Of a stretch of DNA of 64,000 nucleotides, positions 1-7,380 are shown piece after piece. The stretch is taken from the NCBI GenBank assembly GCA_937924995.1, contig CALEXY010000012.1:1-64000 (forward strand), read 5' to 3'. Origin of the DNA: an uncultured Candidatus Saccharibacteria bacterium (GTDB lineage Bacteria > Patescibacteriota > Saccharimonadia > Saccharimonadales > Saccharimonadaceae). The position numbers and the translations under genes were made by a program. Position 1 is the stretch's first letter, and each line of letters opens with the position of its first letter. The notes below the pieces were generated by a model, which was given only the letters and a program-made list of their open reading frames with translations, was not told the origin of the DNA and did no database searches.

Positions 1-321
1 ACTACCAGGGGTGAGCCAGACAGCGATAATGCCAGCACGAACATTAGGTGCACCACAGACGATTTGCACGAGACCGGAATCAAGAGTAGAAAACTTCTGA
101 TTAAGCTCTGGTCCGGCGTCGATTTGACAGAGATGTAGGTGGGTATCTGGAATATCTTCACAAGTTACCACTTTAGCAAGATAGGCACCGCGATATTTTT
201 CAGCCATGTCCATCACGCCTTCGACTTCGACGAGACGTGAACCGATTAGTTTTACTAATTCCTCATCGGAAACTGGGATGGAACCGACATATTGTTTGAT
301 TTTATTAAGTGAAATAAGCAT
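1..321 (-). CDS. pheT: Phenylalanyl-tRNA synthetase beta subunit, N-terminal part (cut by window edge)
   Basis: The first 107 codons are visible, starting at the ATG at 321 and running off the window edge. The product begins MLISLNKIKQYVG and goes on to an EMAPII-like tRNA-binding domain (roughly residues 40-107, with VVTCEDIPDTHLHLCQIDAG and IVCGAPNVRAG). That is the usual PheT N-terminus. Its start overlaps the pheS stop by one base (TAATG), so the two subunits of the alpha2beta2 enzyme are translationally coupled. The enzyme charges tRNA-Phe in the cytoplasm, and the beta subunit carries editing and tRNA binding. The rest of the gene lies outside the window. Confidence 0.93.
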   Translation of the reverse strand, partial: MLISLNKIKQYVGSIPVSDEELVKLIGSRLVEVEGVMDMAEKYRGAYLAKVVTCEDIPDTHLHLCQIDAGPELNQKFSTLDSGLVQIVCGAPNVRAGIIAVWLTPGS

Positions 322-1265
322 TAAAATTCCTCCAAAAATTCAAGTTTGGCTGATTCAAAGAAGCGAATATCATTGAGGTGATATTTCATAATGACCAGAC
401 GGTCGATACCGCCACCCCAGGCGAAACCGTGGTAAACTTCTGGGTCGATGCCGGCAGATTTTAAGACATTCGGATGAATCATGCCACAACCCATAAGTTC
501 GAGCCAACCGTCGCCCTTGCCACCAAGAGAAGCTGGTTTTTCGACAAGTAACTCTAGGGATGGTTCAGTGAATGGAAAGAAGCCAGGCTGAGTTTTAATA
601 CGCAATTTTTCACCATAATAGGTTTCAAAGAAATTCTTCAAGACGCCGAGCATTTCGGACATATTGGCGGTTTTGGAAACAAAAACACCCTCACATTGAT
701 AAAAAGTATGTTCATGAGTGGCATCAACATCTTCATTACGGAAGACGCGACCGGGAATCACCACAGCAATCTGGCCGTCTTTTTCAAGATTCGAAAGGCG
801 TGAAGTAAGCGCACGATACTGCATGGTAGAGGTGTGAGCAGGTGGAATAAAACCTTCCTTAGTGCGGAAAGTATCATAACCATCACGAGCCGGATGACCT
901 TCTGGGAAGTTCAAAGATTCAAACATATGAAATTCATCGTCAAGCTGAGTGGACTCCATGACTTCGAAACCCATACGGGAATAAATATCAATCACGCGGT
1001 CGAGCTCAATCATTAAAGGATGTCGACTGCCGCGATGAAAAGTAATACTCGATTGATTAACGTCAAATGGGGCGGTAAGATCAATCGCTTTCACGGCAGT
1101 ATTTTGCTTGGCGGCTTCAAGGGCTTTAATTTGATCGATAACGGCCTGCTTTTTTTGATTCAAAGCTTGACCAAAAGCCTTACGCTCTTCGGGAGCCAAG
1201 GTCTTCATTTTTGCGTATTCTTCGCCGAGAGTTTTAAGTTCGGCTTTTAGCTGTTCCAATTCCAT
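321..1265 (-). CDS. pheS: Phenylalanyl-tRNA synthetase alpha subunit
   Basis: This is the class II catalytic subunit that joins phenylalanine to tRNA-Phe together with PheT. The 314-residue product has an N-terminal coiled coil (residues 1-55), motif 2 around 172-196 (GRVFRNEDVDATHEHTFYQ) and motif 3 around 280-296 (GFAWGGGIDRLVIMKY). It is somewhat shorter than many bacterial PheS proteins, mostly at the N-terminus. The start has the site AGAAGGAGTT just upstream. The -10 box TATAAT lies only 10 nt before the ATG, so the 5' leader must be very short. It is followed directly by pheT. Confidence 0.97.
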   Translation of the reverse strand: MELEQLKAELKTLGEEYAKMKTLAPEERKAFGQALNQKKQAVIDQIKALEAAKQNTAVKAIDLTAPFDVNQSSITFHRGSRHPLMIELDRVIDIYSRMGFEVMESTQLDDEFHMFESLNFPEGHPARDGYDTFRTKEGFIPPAHTSTMQYRALTSRLSNLEKDGQIAVVIPGRVFRNEDVDATHEHTFYQCEGVFVSKTANMSEMLGVLKNFFETYYGEKLRIKTQPGFFPFTEPSLELLVEKPASLGGKGDGWLELMGCGMIHPNVLKSAGIDPEVYHGFAWGGGIDRLVIMKYHLNDIRFFESAKLEFLEEF

Positions 1266-1356
1266 AACTCCTTCTATTATACTCTGTTTTGAGGTGAAGT
1301 TGAAGACGAATTGGGGATAAAAAATCGCGCCAATTCGACGCGATCAATGCAGAGTT

Positions 1357-1584
1357 TTAGAAGAATTTAATGAAGATTAAAGAAATCACTGCGAGGATGA
1401 TTAATACCGGCCAAAACCAACCAAATTTACTAGTAGTTTTAAGGTCTTTAGCATAATCAGAATCTTCCACCAAGTCAGGATCGCTCATTTTAGCTTGCAT
1501 CCTGGCACGATTTCGAAGGTCTGCGGTAATTCTTTGAGTGAGATCTGCATTTTTATCTTGATCTTTTTGTACAATTACGCCCAT
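1357..1584 (-). CDS. Small tail-anchored membrane protein of unknown function
   Basis: This 75-residue protein starts at an ATG preceded by GAAAGGAAAAG. A longer reading from 1689 is possible, but it lacks a ribosome site and would overlap the aquaporin promoter and start. The first ~50 residues are charged (KDQDKNADLTQRITADLRNRA is a helical, basic stretch). The last ~22 residues (FGWFWPVLIILAVISLIFIKFF) form one membrane segment ending at the C-terminus, so the protein is probably tail-anchored with its N-terminus in the cytoplasm. I recognise no family. It stands alone between pheS and the divergent aquaporin gene. Confidence 0.7.
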   Translation of the reverse strand: MGVIVQKDQDKNADLTQRITADLRNRARMQAKMSDPDLVEDSDYAKDLKTTSKFGWFWPVLIILAVISLIFIKFF

Positions 1585-1627
1585 CTTTTCCTTTCGATAT
1601 ACATTACCATAGTTTATCATATTATGA

Positions 1628-1656
1628 TATAATTTTTTTAATATTATTAAGGAGGT
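1628..1656 (+). promoter_or_regulatory. Promoter -10 and ribosome binding site of the aquaporin gene
   Basis: A TATAAT box at 1628-1633 is followed by an AT-rich leader and a very strong Shine-Dalgarno site AAGGAGGT at 1649-1656, 3 nt before the ATG. This is a classical leadered arrangement, unlike the leaderless starts elsewhere in the window. Confidence 0.7.
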
Positions 1657-1659
1657 AAA

Positions 1660-2670
1660 ATGGCAAAAAAGACTAAAAAGTCTGCACACAAGCCAAAAAC
1701 GACTGTGAATACACCAGAGGTAACCGAAATTAAAGAAGAGGTTATCGAAGTCGTCGAAAAAGTTGTCGACGATAGTAAAAAAGCGACTGAGAAGGCTGAA
1801 AAGAAAATGACAAAAGAAGTCCTCAAAGTAGAAAAGAAAATTAAGGAAAGTAAAAATCCATTCAAGGGTTTCTTCGCTCGCAAGTATCCTGAAGGTGAGA
1901 ATATTTTAACGATTTTCGAAACTCCACGTATTTGGGGTGCAGTAATCGGTGAAGTAATCGGAACTATGTTCCTTTCAATGCTTCTACTCACTCTTGGAAT
2001 CCAACAACCACTTTATATCTTGTTCGGTTTCCTTGCGATTACCTTGGCAGTTTTTGCTTATTCAGGTGCTCACCTTAACCCAGCTACTACGATTGGTATG
2101 ATGGCGACTCGTCGCGTTTCAGCAATTCGTGGCGTACTTTACATCGTAGCTCAGGTCGTCGGTGCATGGCTTGGCTTATTAATCATCGGTGGTCTCCGCA
2201 CGGCTAGTGGCGCCAGCGCTGAACTTCCAGCCCTCACTGCTGCAACCGGTAGTGACTTCTGGAAATACATGTTGATTGAGTTTGTCGGTGTCTTCACCGT
2301 AGCATTCTTCTTCAACCGTGCTCAAGAATACAACCACAAGAAAAGCGCTTTCACCTACGCAGCAATCATCGCTGGTGGCGTAACTCTTGCAGTGCTCTTC
2401 TGCTTGATTCTTTCTGACAGCTTCTTCAAGCTTCGTAATAACTTCATCTTGAACCCAGCTATCGCTATCATGTATCAAATTTTCCCAACTTCTGCTGAGA
2501 AATTTGACGCTTTGATGGGTACCGTAGCTCTCGAATCTTTGGTTCACATTATCACCCCACTTGTAGCAGGTATTCTTGCCTTCTTCGTGGCTGATGTGGC
2601 TAAGGCTCTTTCAGATGATTGTGAATGTGAATACTGTGAAGAAAAACATCACCATCACCACGATAAATAA
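1660..2670 (+). CDS. Aquaporin / MIP-family channel with charged N-terminal extension
   Basis: This membrane channel for water or small neutral solutes such as glycerol has both MIP signature boxes: NPA at residues 140-142 (SGAHLNPATT) and 265-267 (FILNPAIAIM). Six membrane segments and the two half-helices lie between about residues 93 and 320. Residues 1-70 are a lysine/glutamate-rich cytoplasmic extension not usual for the family, and the tail (EYCEEKHHHHHDK) is rich in Cys and His. The second box follows a lysine-arginine rich segment. Water versus glycerol selectivity cannot be read with confidence. The gene is monocistronic, with a strong ribosome site upstream and a terminator at 2691-2724. 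Confidence 0.93.
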   Translation: MAKKTKKSAHKPKTTVNTPEVTEIKEEVIEVVEKVVDDSKKATEKAEKKMTKEVLKVEKKIKESKNPFKGFFARKYPEGENILTIFETPRIWGAVIGEVIGTMFLSMLLLTLGIQQPLYILFGFLAITLAVFAYSGAHLNPATTIGMMATRRVSAIRGVLYIVAQVVGAWLGLLIIGGLRTASGASAELPALTAATGSDFWKYMLIEFVGVFTVAFFFNRAQEYNHKKSAFTYAAIIAGGVTLAVLFCLILSDSFFKLRNNFILNPAIAIMYQIFPTSAEKFDALMGTVALESLVHIITPLVAGILAFFVADVAKALSDDCECEYCEEKHHHHHDK

Positions 2671-2690
2671 TCATTAGTGAATGGCGAACA

Positions 2691-2724
2691 AAAAATAAGA
2701 CCTCTACTGGGGTCTTATTTTTAT
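2691..2724 (+). terminator. Rho-independent terminator of the aquaporin gene
   Basis: The stem AATAAGACC / GGTCTTATT (2694-2702 with 2711-2719) is followed by a T-run. Confidence 0.85.
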
Positions 2725-2767
2725 AGATAAATTTCGGATAGGATTTTTAGCTCTATATTATATATCA

Positions 2768-2795
2768 AAAAAATAGCCCGTATCGGGCTATTTTT
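2768..2795 (-). terminator. Terminator directly after metG
   Basis: The stem AAATAGCCCG / CGGGCTATTT with a 3-nt loop is flanked by A- and T-runs. It sits right after the metG TAG (2796-2798) and can also act on plus-strand transcripts. Confidence 0.85.
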
Positions 2796-4211
2796 CTAGC
2801 GTTCTTTTGGAAAGAGTGGAGTAGCTGGTGGAGTGATTTCTGAGGCCGTAAAAATCTGTTCGATCGTGGCAGTAATTGGCAAGAATGGCTTAAGCAAGTG
2901 ATTAACCAAGAGAAGTTCGTTCACCAGATTAAGTAGAATTTGCTTAGCAGCTTCCGGATCAGTCTTAGCTACGGTCCATGGCTTTTGGTCTTCGATATGT
3001 TTATTAATTAATTGAACCTGACCCCAAGCATAATCAATAGCACCAGAGAAGTTAAAATTATCCATCAATTCACGATATTCTGGCGTAAACTCAAGAACCG
3101 GCGCGTCCGTGAGACTGACCTGATTCTTTTTACAAAGAGTGGCTAAGCGCTGAACCAGATTACCATAATCGTTCGCGAGTTCATTATTATAGGCATTTTC
3201 AAATTTTTCCCAAGAGAAATCCGAATCCAAGAAGGTATCGATATGGCGAGAAAAGAAATAACGGAAAGCATCAACGCCATGTTTATCAAGTACCTCAATC
3301 GGGTCCACAACGTTACCGATACTCTTACTCATTTTCGCACCATTCGCCAAGATAAAACCATGTGAAAGAAGAGTCTTCGGAAGAGGCAAACCGAGGCCGA
3401 GTAAGATGGCTGGCCATAAAATAGCGTGAAATCGCAGGATATCTTTACCAACAATACTAACGGTGGCTGGCCAAAACTTGGAAATATCCTGATCTGGGTA
3501 GCCAAGCACGGTGATGTAATTAGTTAAGGCGTCCATCCAGACATACATCACCTGTTCTTCATCCCCTGGTACCGGAATACCCCAAGAAAGGTGCGATTTC
3601 GGACGTGAAATTGAAACATCTGGCGCATCGGCTAGAAGTTTCAAAATTTCATTCTTACGAAATTCTGGTAAAATCTGCATCTCACCGCTTTCGATTTTGG
3701 CACGAATTTCATCTTTAAAATCACTAATACGGAAGTAATAATTTGATTCAGAGAGGCGAATATATGGAGTTTGATGATCTGGACAAATACCTTGATTTTC
3801 GGTGTATTCTTTTTCAGTGACGAAACTTTCACAACCCTCACAATACCAACCATCATAACTGGCGGTATAAATATGGTCTTTGAGTTTTTGCCAAATTTCC
3901 TGCACGCGCTGCATATGTTCTGGATTGGAAGTACGGATGTAATCTGTATATTTCACATCAAAACGGGCGATGAATTCTTGGAATTTTTTGGCATTATCGT
4001 CAACGTATTTTTGCGTGTCGATACCAAGAGATTTAGCTTTTTTCTCAATTTTATTACCATGCTCATCAGTACCAGCCTGAAAGCGCACTGAGTTACCCAA
4101 AAGCTCCTGATAGCGTTTATAAATATCAGCAAGTAAATAATCTTCGGCATGTCCGATATGTGGGAGGCCGTTAACATAAGGTATAGCAGTGGTAATATAG
4201 ATATTTTTCAT
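2796..4211 (-). CDS. metG: Methionyl-tRNA synthetase
   Basis: This class I enzyme charges methionine onto tRNA-Met. The HIGH box is at residues 18-21 (PHIGHAEDY) and KMSKS at 293-297. The zinc-knuckle insert carries one metal site (C124xxC127 and C143xxH146). At 471 residues it is a short form: the Rossmann core and helical anticodon domain are present, but the C-terminal EMAPII-type dimerisation domain of longer MetG proteins is absent. The start is supported by TTAGGAAATT before the ATG and a TGCTATAAT promoter 12 nt upstream, leaving only a few bases of leader. Confidence 0.97.
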   Translation of the reverse strand: MKNIYITTAIPYVNGLPHIGHAEDYLLADIYKRYQELLGNSVRFQAGTDEHGNKIEKKAKSLGIDTQKYVDDNAKKFQEFIARFDVKYTDYIRTSNPEHMQRVQEIWQKLKDHIYTASYDGWYCEGCESFVTEKEYTENQGICPDHQTPYIRLSESNYYFRISDFKDEIRAKIESGEMQILPEFRKNEILKLLADAPDVSISRPKSHLSWGIPVPGDEEQVMYVWMDALTNYITVLGYPDQDISKFWPATVSIVGKDILRFHAILWPAILLGLGLPLPKTLLSHGFILANGAKMSKSIGNVVDPIEVLDKHGVDAFRYFFSRHIDTFLDSDFSWEKFENAYNNELANDYGNLVQRLATLCKKNQVSLTDAPVLEFTPEYRELMDNFNFSGAIDYAWGQVQLINKHIEDQKPWTVAKTDPEAAKQILLNLVNELLLVNHLLKPFLPITATIEQIFTASEITPPATPLFPKER

Positions 4212-4255
4212 AATTTCCTAATAATTATAGCAAAAATCAAGTATTTCCTCAATTC

Positions 4256-4282
4256 AAAAAAAGAGGCCGGGGAGCCTCTTTT
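4256..4282 (-). terminator. Terminator of the 4290-5444 gene
   Basis: The stem AAAGAGGC / GCCTCTTT (4260-4267 with 4274-4281) runs into a T-run on the minus strand. Confidence 0.8.
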
Positions 4283-4289
4283 GAATCTT

Positions 4290-5444
4290 CTATTCGGTAA
4301 TACTACAAGAGAAGCCTTGGAGATTTTGAGTAGTGAGAACATTATTGATCGAAAGATCAAGTTTGCCATCAGAGTCAGCGGTAGCAAAACTTTGATTTTT
4401 AAAGTCATCCGTTTTCTGGTAAGCTTCGAGGTCTTCGGATTTTACAGTGACCGAGAGAGAGATGATTTTACCATCTAGGCCAGAGGTGATAGTCTTGTGA
4501 TTTTCGATCTTTTCGGTACGACCATTATTTTCTGTGAGTTGATTTTCCGAATCAATAGCTTGCTTGGCGGTTTTAGCAGCCTCGGTAGAACTAAATTCAT
4601 AAACTGTACGGATTTCAATGCTAGATAAGGAATCGTGACTGTAAGTAAAAATCTTTGCGACTTCGCCAGAAGCAGCATTATATTTCGTGCGATTCTCCTC
4701 GGAGACTTTGGTGGCGCATTCGAGAATTTGATTTTCATTGGCAACAACGGTGCTTTGATTGCTGGCGCGTGAAGATTTCTTCGGCTGATTACTCAAGGTA
4801 TTAATCAAGAAGATAGCACCAAAAATCACAAAAATACCGGCAATGGCAATAATAGCAATGATTTTTGGGTCGAGCTTTAGCGACTTTTTCTCAGGGTTTT
4901 GCGCCTTAGTAGCTTCTTCGTTTTTCTCTTTTTCGTAATCATGGTAAGAAACTGCACTGCCGATAGAACCTGGGACTGGTTCAGCAGCCTTCAAAGGATT
5001 TTTCTCTTGATCTTCAAGGAATTTTTCGTGTTCAGTTTTTTCGGCATCTTCTGCTTGATCTTCTTTGGTGAAATCGACGTCATCTGGAGCTGAATCCTTG
5101 GCAGATTCAGCAGATTTAATCGCCTCGGTATTTTCCGTACCATCCAAATTCATCAGAGGTGAAAGTGGGGTATGACTTGGAGTAGCAAGATTATCAGAAT
5201 CTTTTGCGGCAGCCGAAGTGGTGGCAGTTTGATTCATGGAAGAAGCAAAATCAGCAGAGGGGGCGATAGTGACCGGTTGGTTAGAATCAGCAGGATTGGC
5301 GTCTAAATTACTTAGGTCAATAGTTGAGGAAGTCCCAGAAGTTTGGTTCGAAGAATTGGTATTTTCGGTATGATTTTCCGTAGTGTAATTATTCAATTCT
5401 TCCATTAGATTGGCAAAGTCTTCGGTGTTGTCCGCTTGATTCAT
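4290..5444 (-). CDS. Single-pass membrane protein with acidic low-complexity N-terminus, function unknown
   Basis: The 384-residue product has three parts. Residues ~1-190 are Asn/Thr/Ser/Glu-rich and probably disordered in the cytoplasm. One membrane segment follows at about 195-215 (IIAIIAIAGIFVIFGAIFLI). A ~170-residue extracellular C-terminal domain comes last, with a Cys near its start (ILECATKV) and one near its end (FSCSITE) that could form a disulphide. The extracellular part resembles the small membrane-anchored domains common in Saccharibacteria and other Gram-positive bacteria, but I cannot name a family. The start is supported by AAAAAGGATG upstream. It is divergent from the peptidoglycan hydrolase at 5538. 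Confidence 0.8.
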   Translation of the reverse strand: MNQADNTEDFANLMEELNNYTTENHTENTNSSNQTSGTSSTIDLSNLDANPADSNQPVTIAPSADFASSMNQTATTSAAAKDSDNLATPSHTPLSPLMNLDGTENTEAIKSAESAKDSAPDDVDFTKEDQAEDAEKTEHEKFLEDQEKNPLKAAEPVPGSIGSAVSYHDYEKEKNEEATKAQNPEKKSLKLDPKIIAIIAIAGIFVIFGAIFLINTLSNQPKKSSRASNQSTVVANENQILECATKVSEENRTKYNAASGEVAKIFTYSHDSLSSIEIRTVYEFSSTEAAKTAKQAIDSENQLTENNGRTEKIENHKTITSGLDGKIISLSVTVKSEDLEAYQKTDDFKNQSFATADSDGKLDLSINNVLTTQNLQGFSCSITE

Positions 5445-5522
5445 GAAACATCCTTTTTATATGATAACTCTTAAGTTTATTTTATCATAAAATAGCGTAA
5501 ACTTTATCAGTAAAACACAATA

Positions 5523-5537
5523 TGCTATAATAATAAG
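5523..5537 (+). promoter_or_regulatory. Extended -10 promoter giving a leaderless GTG start
   Basis: TGCTATAAT (5523-5531) is followed by exactly 6 nt and then the GTG at 5538. There is no room for a Shine-Dalgarno site, so the transcript should begin at or next to the start codon. Confidence 0.75.
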
Positions 5538-6584
5538 GTGAGTAGTGCTTTCAAAATAGCCAAGACTTATAAGACGCTATATATCTTTAGCGCTTTTTTG
5601 CTAGTTTTATCCGGTCTAATCTTTGGATTCTCGAGAGTTCGTTCGGCTTTTGCCGAGACTAAAGATCCAGATGCTGGAGAAATTTCGGACATGCATTATG
5701 TGACATTTTTTGCCGACAATAAAACCTTAACGATTAAAACTAACGCCAATACTGTCGAGGAAGCTTTGAAGCGGTCTAATATTGCCTTAGAAAATTATGA
5801 CAAAGTGGAGCCTGCCCGTACAGAACGGATTAACTCTGATAATTATCGCATCAATATTTACCGTGCTAAACCCGTTACCTTGAGTGACGGACAGAAGACG
5901 GTATTTTTAATGACTGCCACTACTGATGAAAAAGCCCTTTTCAAGGAAGCCGGTTTCAATGTTTATGACGGTGATGTGGTAACTAAGGTAGCGGGACATG
6001 ATATTTTGGAAGCTGGACTATCGACGAAATACCGCCTGACTCATAAGGGCGGTCATGAAGTAACTGTGGAAGAAGAAATTCCATACGAAGAAAAAACTGA
6101 AAACGACGCAAGTATGGCGACGGGCCAAACTAAGCTCGAAGTGATGGGCGAAGTGGGACGTAAGCAATCAGTTTACAAGATTAATATGGTGAATAACGTA
6201 GAAGTTTCGCGTGAGCTAGTCTCGACTAATATTATTAAGCAACCAGTGGCTAGGGTGACCAAGGTTGGTAGCAAAAAATCCATTCCACCAGATTGGGAAA
6301 CCTGCGCAAACTACGCCAGAAGTGCGGGCGTTTCAGAAAATGACCTTTACGTGGCTTTGACTTTAATTATGCGCGAATCAGGATGTCGTTACGATGCATC
6401 AAATGCCGGATCAGGCGCTTATGGTATTCCACAGGCACTTCCAGGCTCGAAGATGGCTTCAGCTGGTAGCGATTGGAAGACCAACCCAGTAACTCAAATT
6501 CGTTGGATGATTGGCTACGTGACCGGACGCTACGGTGGCTGGAGTCAGGCCTGGGCTTTCTGGAGTAGCCATCACTGGTACTAG
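5538..6584 (+). CDS. Rpf-like peptidoglycan hydrolase: DUF348, G5 and transglycosylase (SLT) domains
   Basis: This secreted or membrane-anchored wall hydrolase resembles the resuscitation-promoting factor family. An N-terminal membrane segment or signal (residues 13-35) is followed by two ubiquitin-like DUF348 repeats (about 52-95 and 105-150), a G5 domain (about 160-245) and a lysozyme-like transglycosylase domain (about 252-348). The likely catalytic Glu is E280 in LIMRESGCRYD. The SLT part ends with the WMIGYVTGRYGGWSQAWAFW signature. It should cut glycan strands during growth or division. Only a GTG start fits the membrane segment, and it is leaderless. rsmA follows 9 nt after the stop and is probably cotranscribed. 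Confidence 0.92.
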   Translation: MSSAFKIAKTYKTLYIFSAFLLVLSGLIFGFSRVRSAFAETKDPDAGEISDMHYVTFFADNKTLTIKTNANTVEEALKRSNIALENYDKVEPARTERINSDNYRINIYRAKPVTLSDGQKTVFLMTATTDEKALFKEAGFNVYDGDVVTKVAGHDILEAGLSTKYRLTHKGGHEVTVEEEIPYEEKTENDASMATGQTKLEVMGEVGRKQSVYKINMVNNVEVSRELVSTNIIKQPVARVTKVGSKKSIPPDWETCANYARSAGVSENDLYVALTLIMRESGCRYDASNAGSGAYGIPQALPGSKMASAGSDWKTNPVTQIRWMIGYVTGRYGGWSQAWAFWSSHHWY

Positions 6585-6593
6585 GAGAAAAAG

Positions 6594-7358
6594 ATGTTAC
6601 AGAACAAAAAATCCTTAGGGCAGAACTGGCTAAAAGATCGTTTTACTTTGGAAGAAATTGCCGAAAGTGCAAGAAGTGAGGTGGATTTCTGCGTAGAAAT
6701 TGGACCGGGCCTCGGCACACTGACGAGTTCCCTACTCAGGCGTTTTCCAAAAGTGGTGGCGATTGAATTTGACGAAAAATTAGCCCACAACTTACCAAAT
6801 TCATTCCCTGGCAAAAATCTGGAAGTGATAAATACTGATGTGTTGGATTTTGATTTTGGCCAACTTTCTGGAGATTTTTCAGTGGTAGGAAATATTCCTT
6901 ACTATATTACCAGCCCAATTATTCGAAAATTATTACTACTCAAAAAGAAGCCCGCGAAAATCGTGCTCTTAATGCAAAAGGAAGTGGCGGATCGCATCCT
7001 CGAAGAAAAAGGTCACTACTCGTTCCTAACTTTATTTGTGCAAAATTATGCAGAAGTCGAAGGGGGAATTTTCGTCGAACGAAAACTTTTTACGCCACCA
7101 CCAAAAGTAGACTCGGCCTCGGTAATCTTTTATCCACGCGAAAAAGCTTTGGTTTCGGAAGAAGTTTTGAAATTCGTGAAGCAGTGTTTCGCGAATCCAC
7201 GCAAAAAACTACAAGGGATGTTACCGCATTTTACCGGACGCAGCCGCGAGGAAATCATGAAAATTTTTGAAGAACTTGGGCTTGATTTAGACGCAAGGCC
7301 AGCTAATTTAGATTTATTAGAATACGAAAAATTATTAAATAAGATTAAAGAAAAATAA
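6594..7358 (+). CDS. rsmA: 16S rRNA dimethyladenosine transferase RsmA (KsgA)
   Basis: This enzyme transfers methyl groups from SAM to A1518 and A1519 of 16S rRNA (E. coli numbering) late in 30S assembly. The SAM-binding motif EIGPGLGTLT is at residues 35-44, and the catalytic loop NIPYYITSPII follows near residue 98. At 254 residues it has about the usual length. The ribosome site TAGGAG overlaps the stop codon of the upstream hydrolase, so the two genes form a short operon. The gene ends in a bidirectional terminator shared with the convergent helicase. Confidence 0.97.
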   Translation: MLQNKKSLGQNWLKDRFTLEEIAESARSEVDFCVEIGPGLGTLTSSLLRRFPKVVAIEFDEKLAHNLPNSFPGKNLEVINTDVLDFDFGQLSGDFSVVGNIPYYITSPIIRKLLLLKKKPAKIVLLMQKEVADRILEEKGHYSFLTLFVQNYAEVEGGIFVERKLFTPPPKVDSASVIFYPREKALVSEEVLKFVKQCFANPRKKLQGMLPHFTGRSREEIMKIFEELGLDLDARPANLDLLEYEKLLNKIKEK

Positions 7359-7380
7359 CCCCTAGTAGGGTTATTTTTAA
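7351..7380. terminator. Bidirectional terminator between rsmA and the helicase gene
   Basis: An 11-bp stem AAAAATAACCC / GGGTTATTTTT surrounds a 6-nt loop. It overlaps the rsmA stop, and the A/T arms give U-tracts on both strands. Confidence 0.85.

Noticed and set aside
1585..1689. Longer N-terminus for the small membrane protein at 1357-1584
   Set aside because: No ribosome site, and it would run through the promoter and start of the divergent aquaporin gene.
2650..2670. Five-His tail of the aquaporin as a cloning artefact
   Set aside because: It follows a natural Cys/Glu-rich stretch, uses mixed His codons and ends in a native terminator, with no vector sequence.
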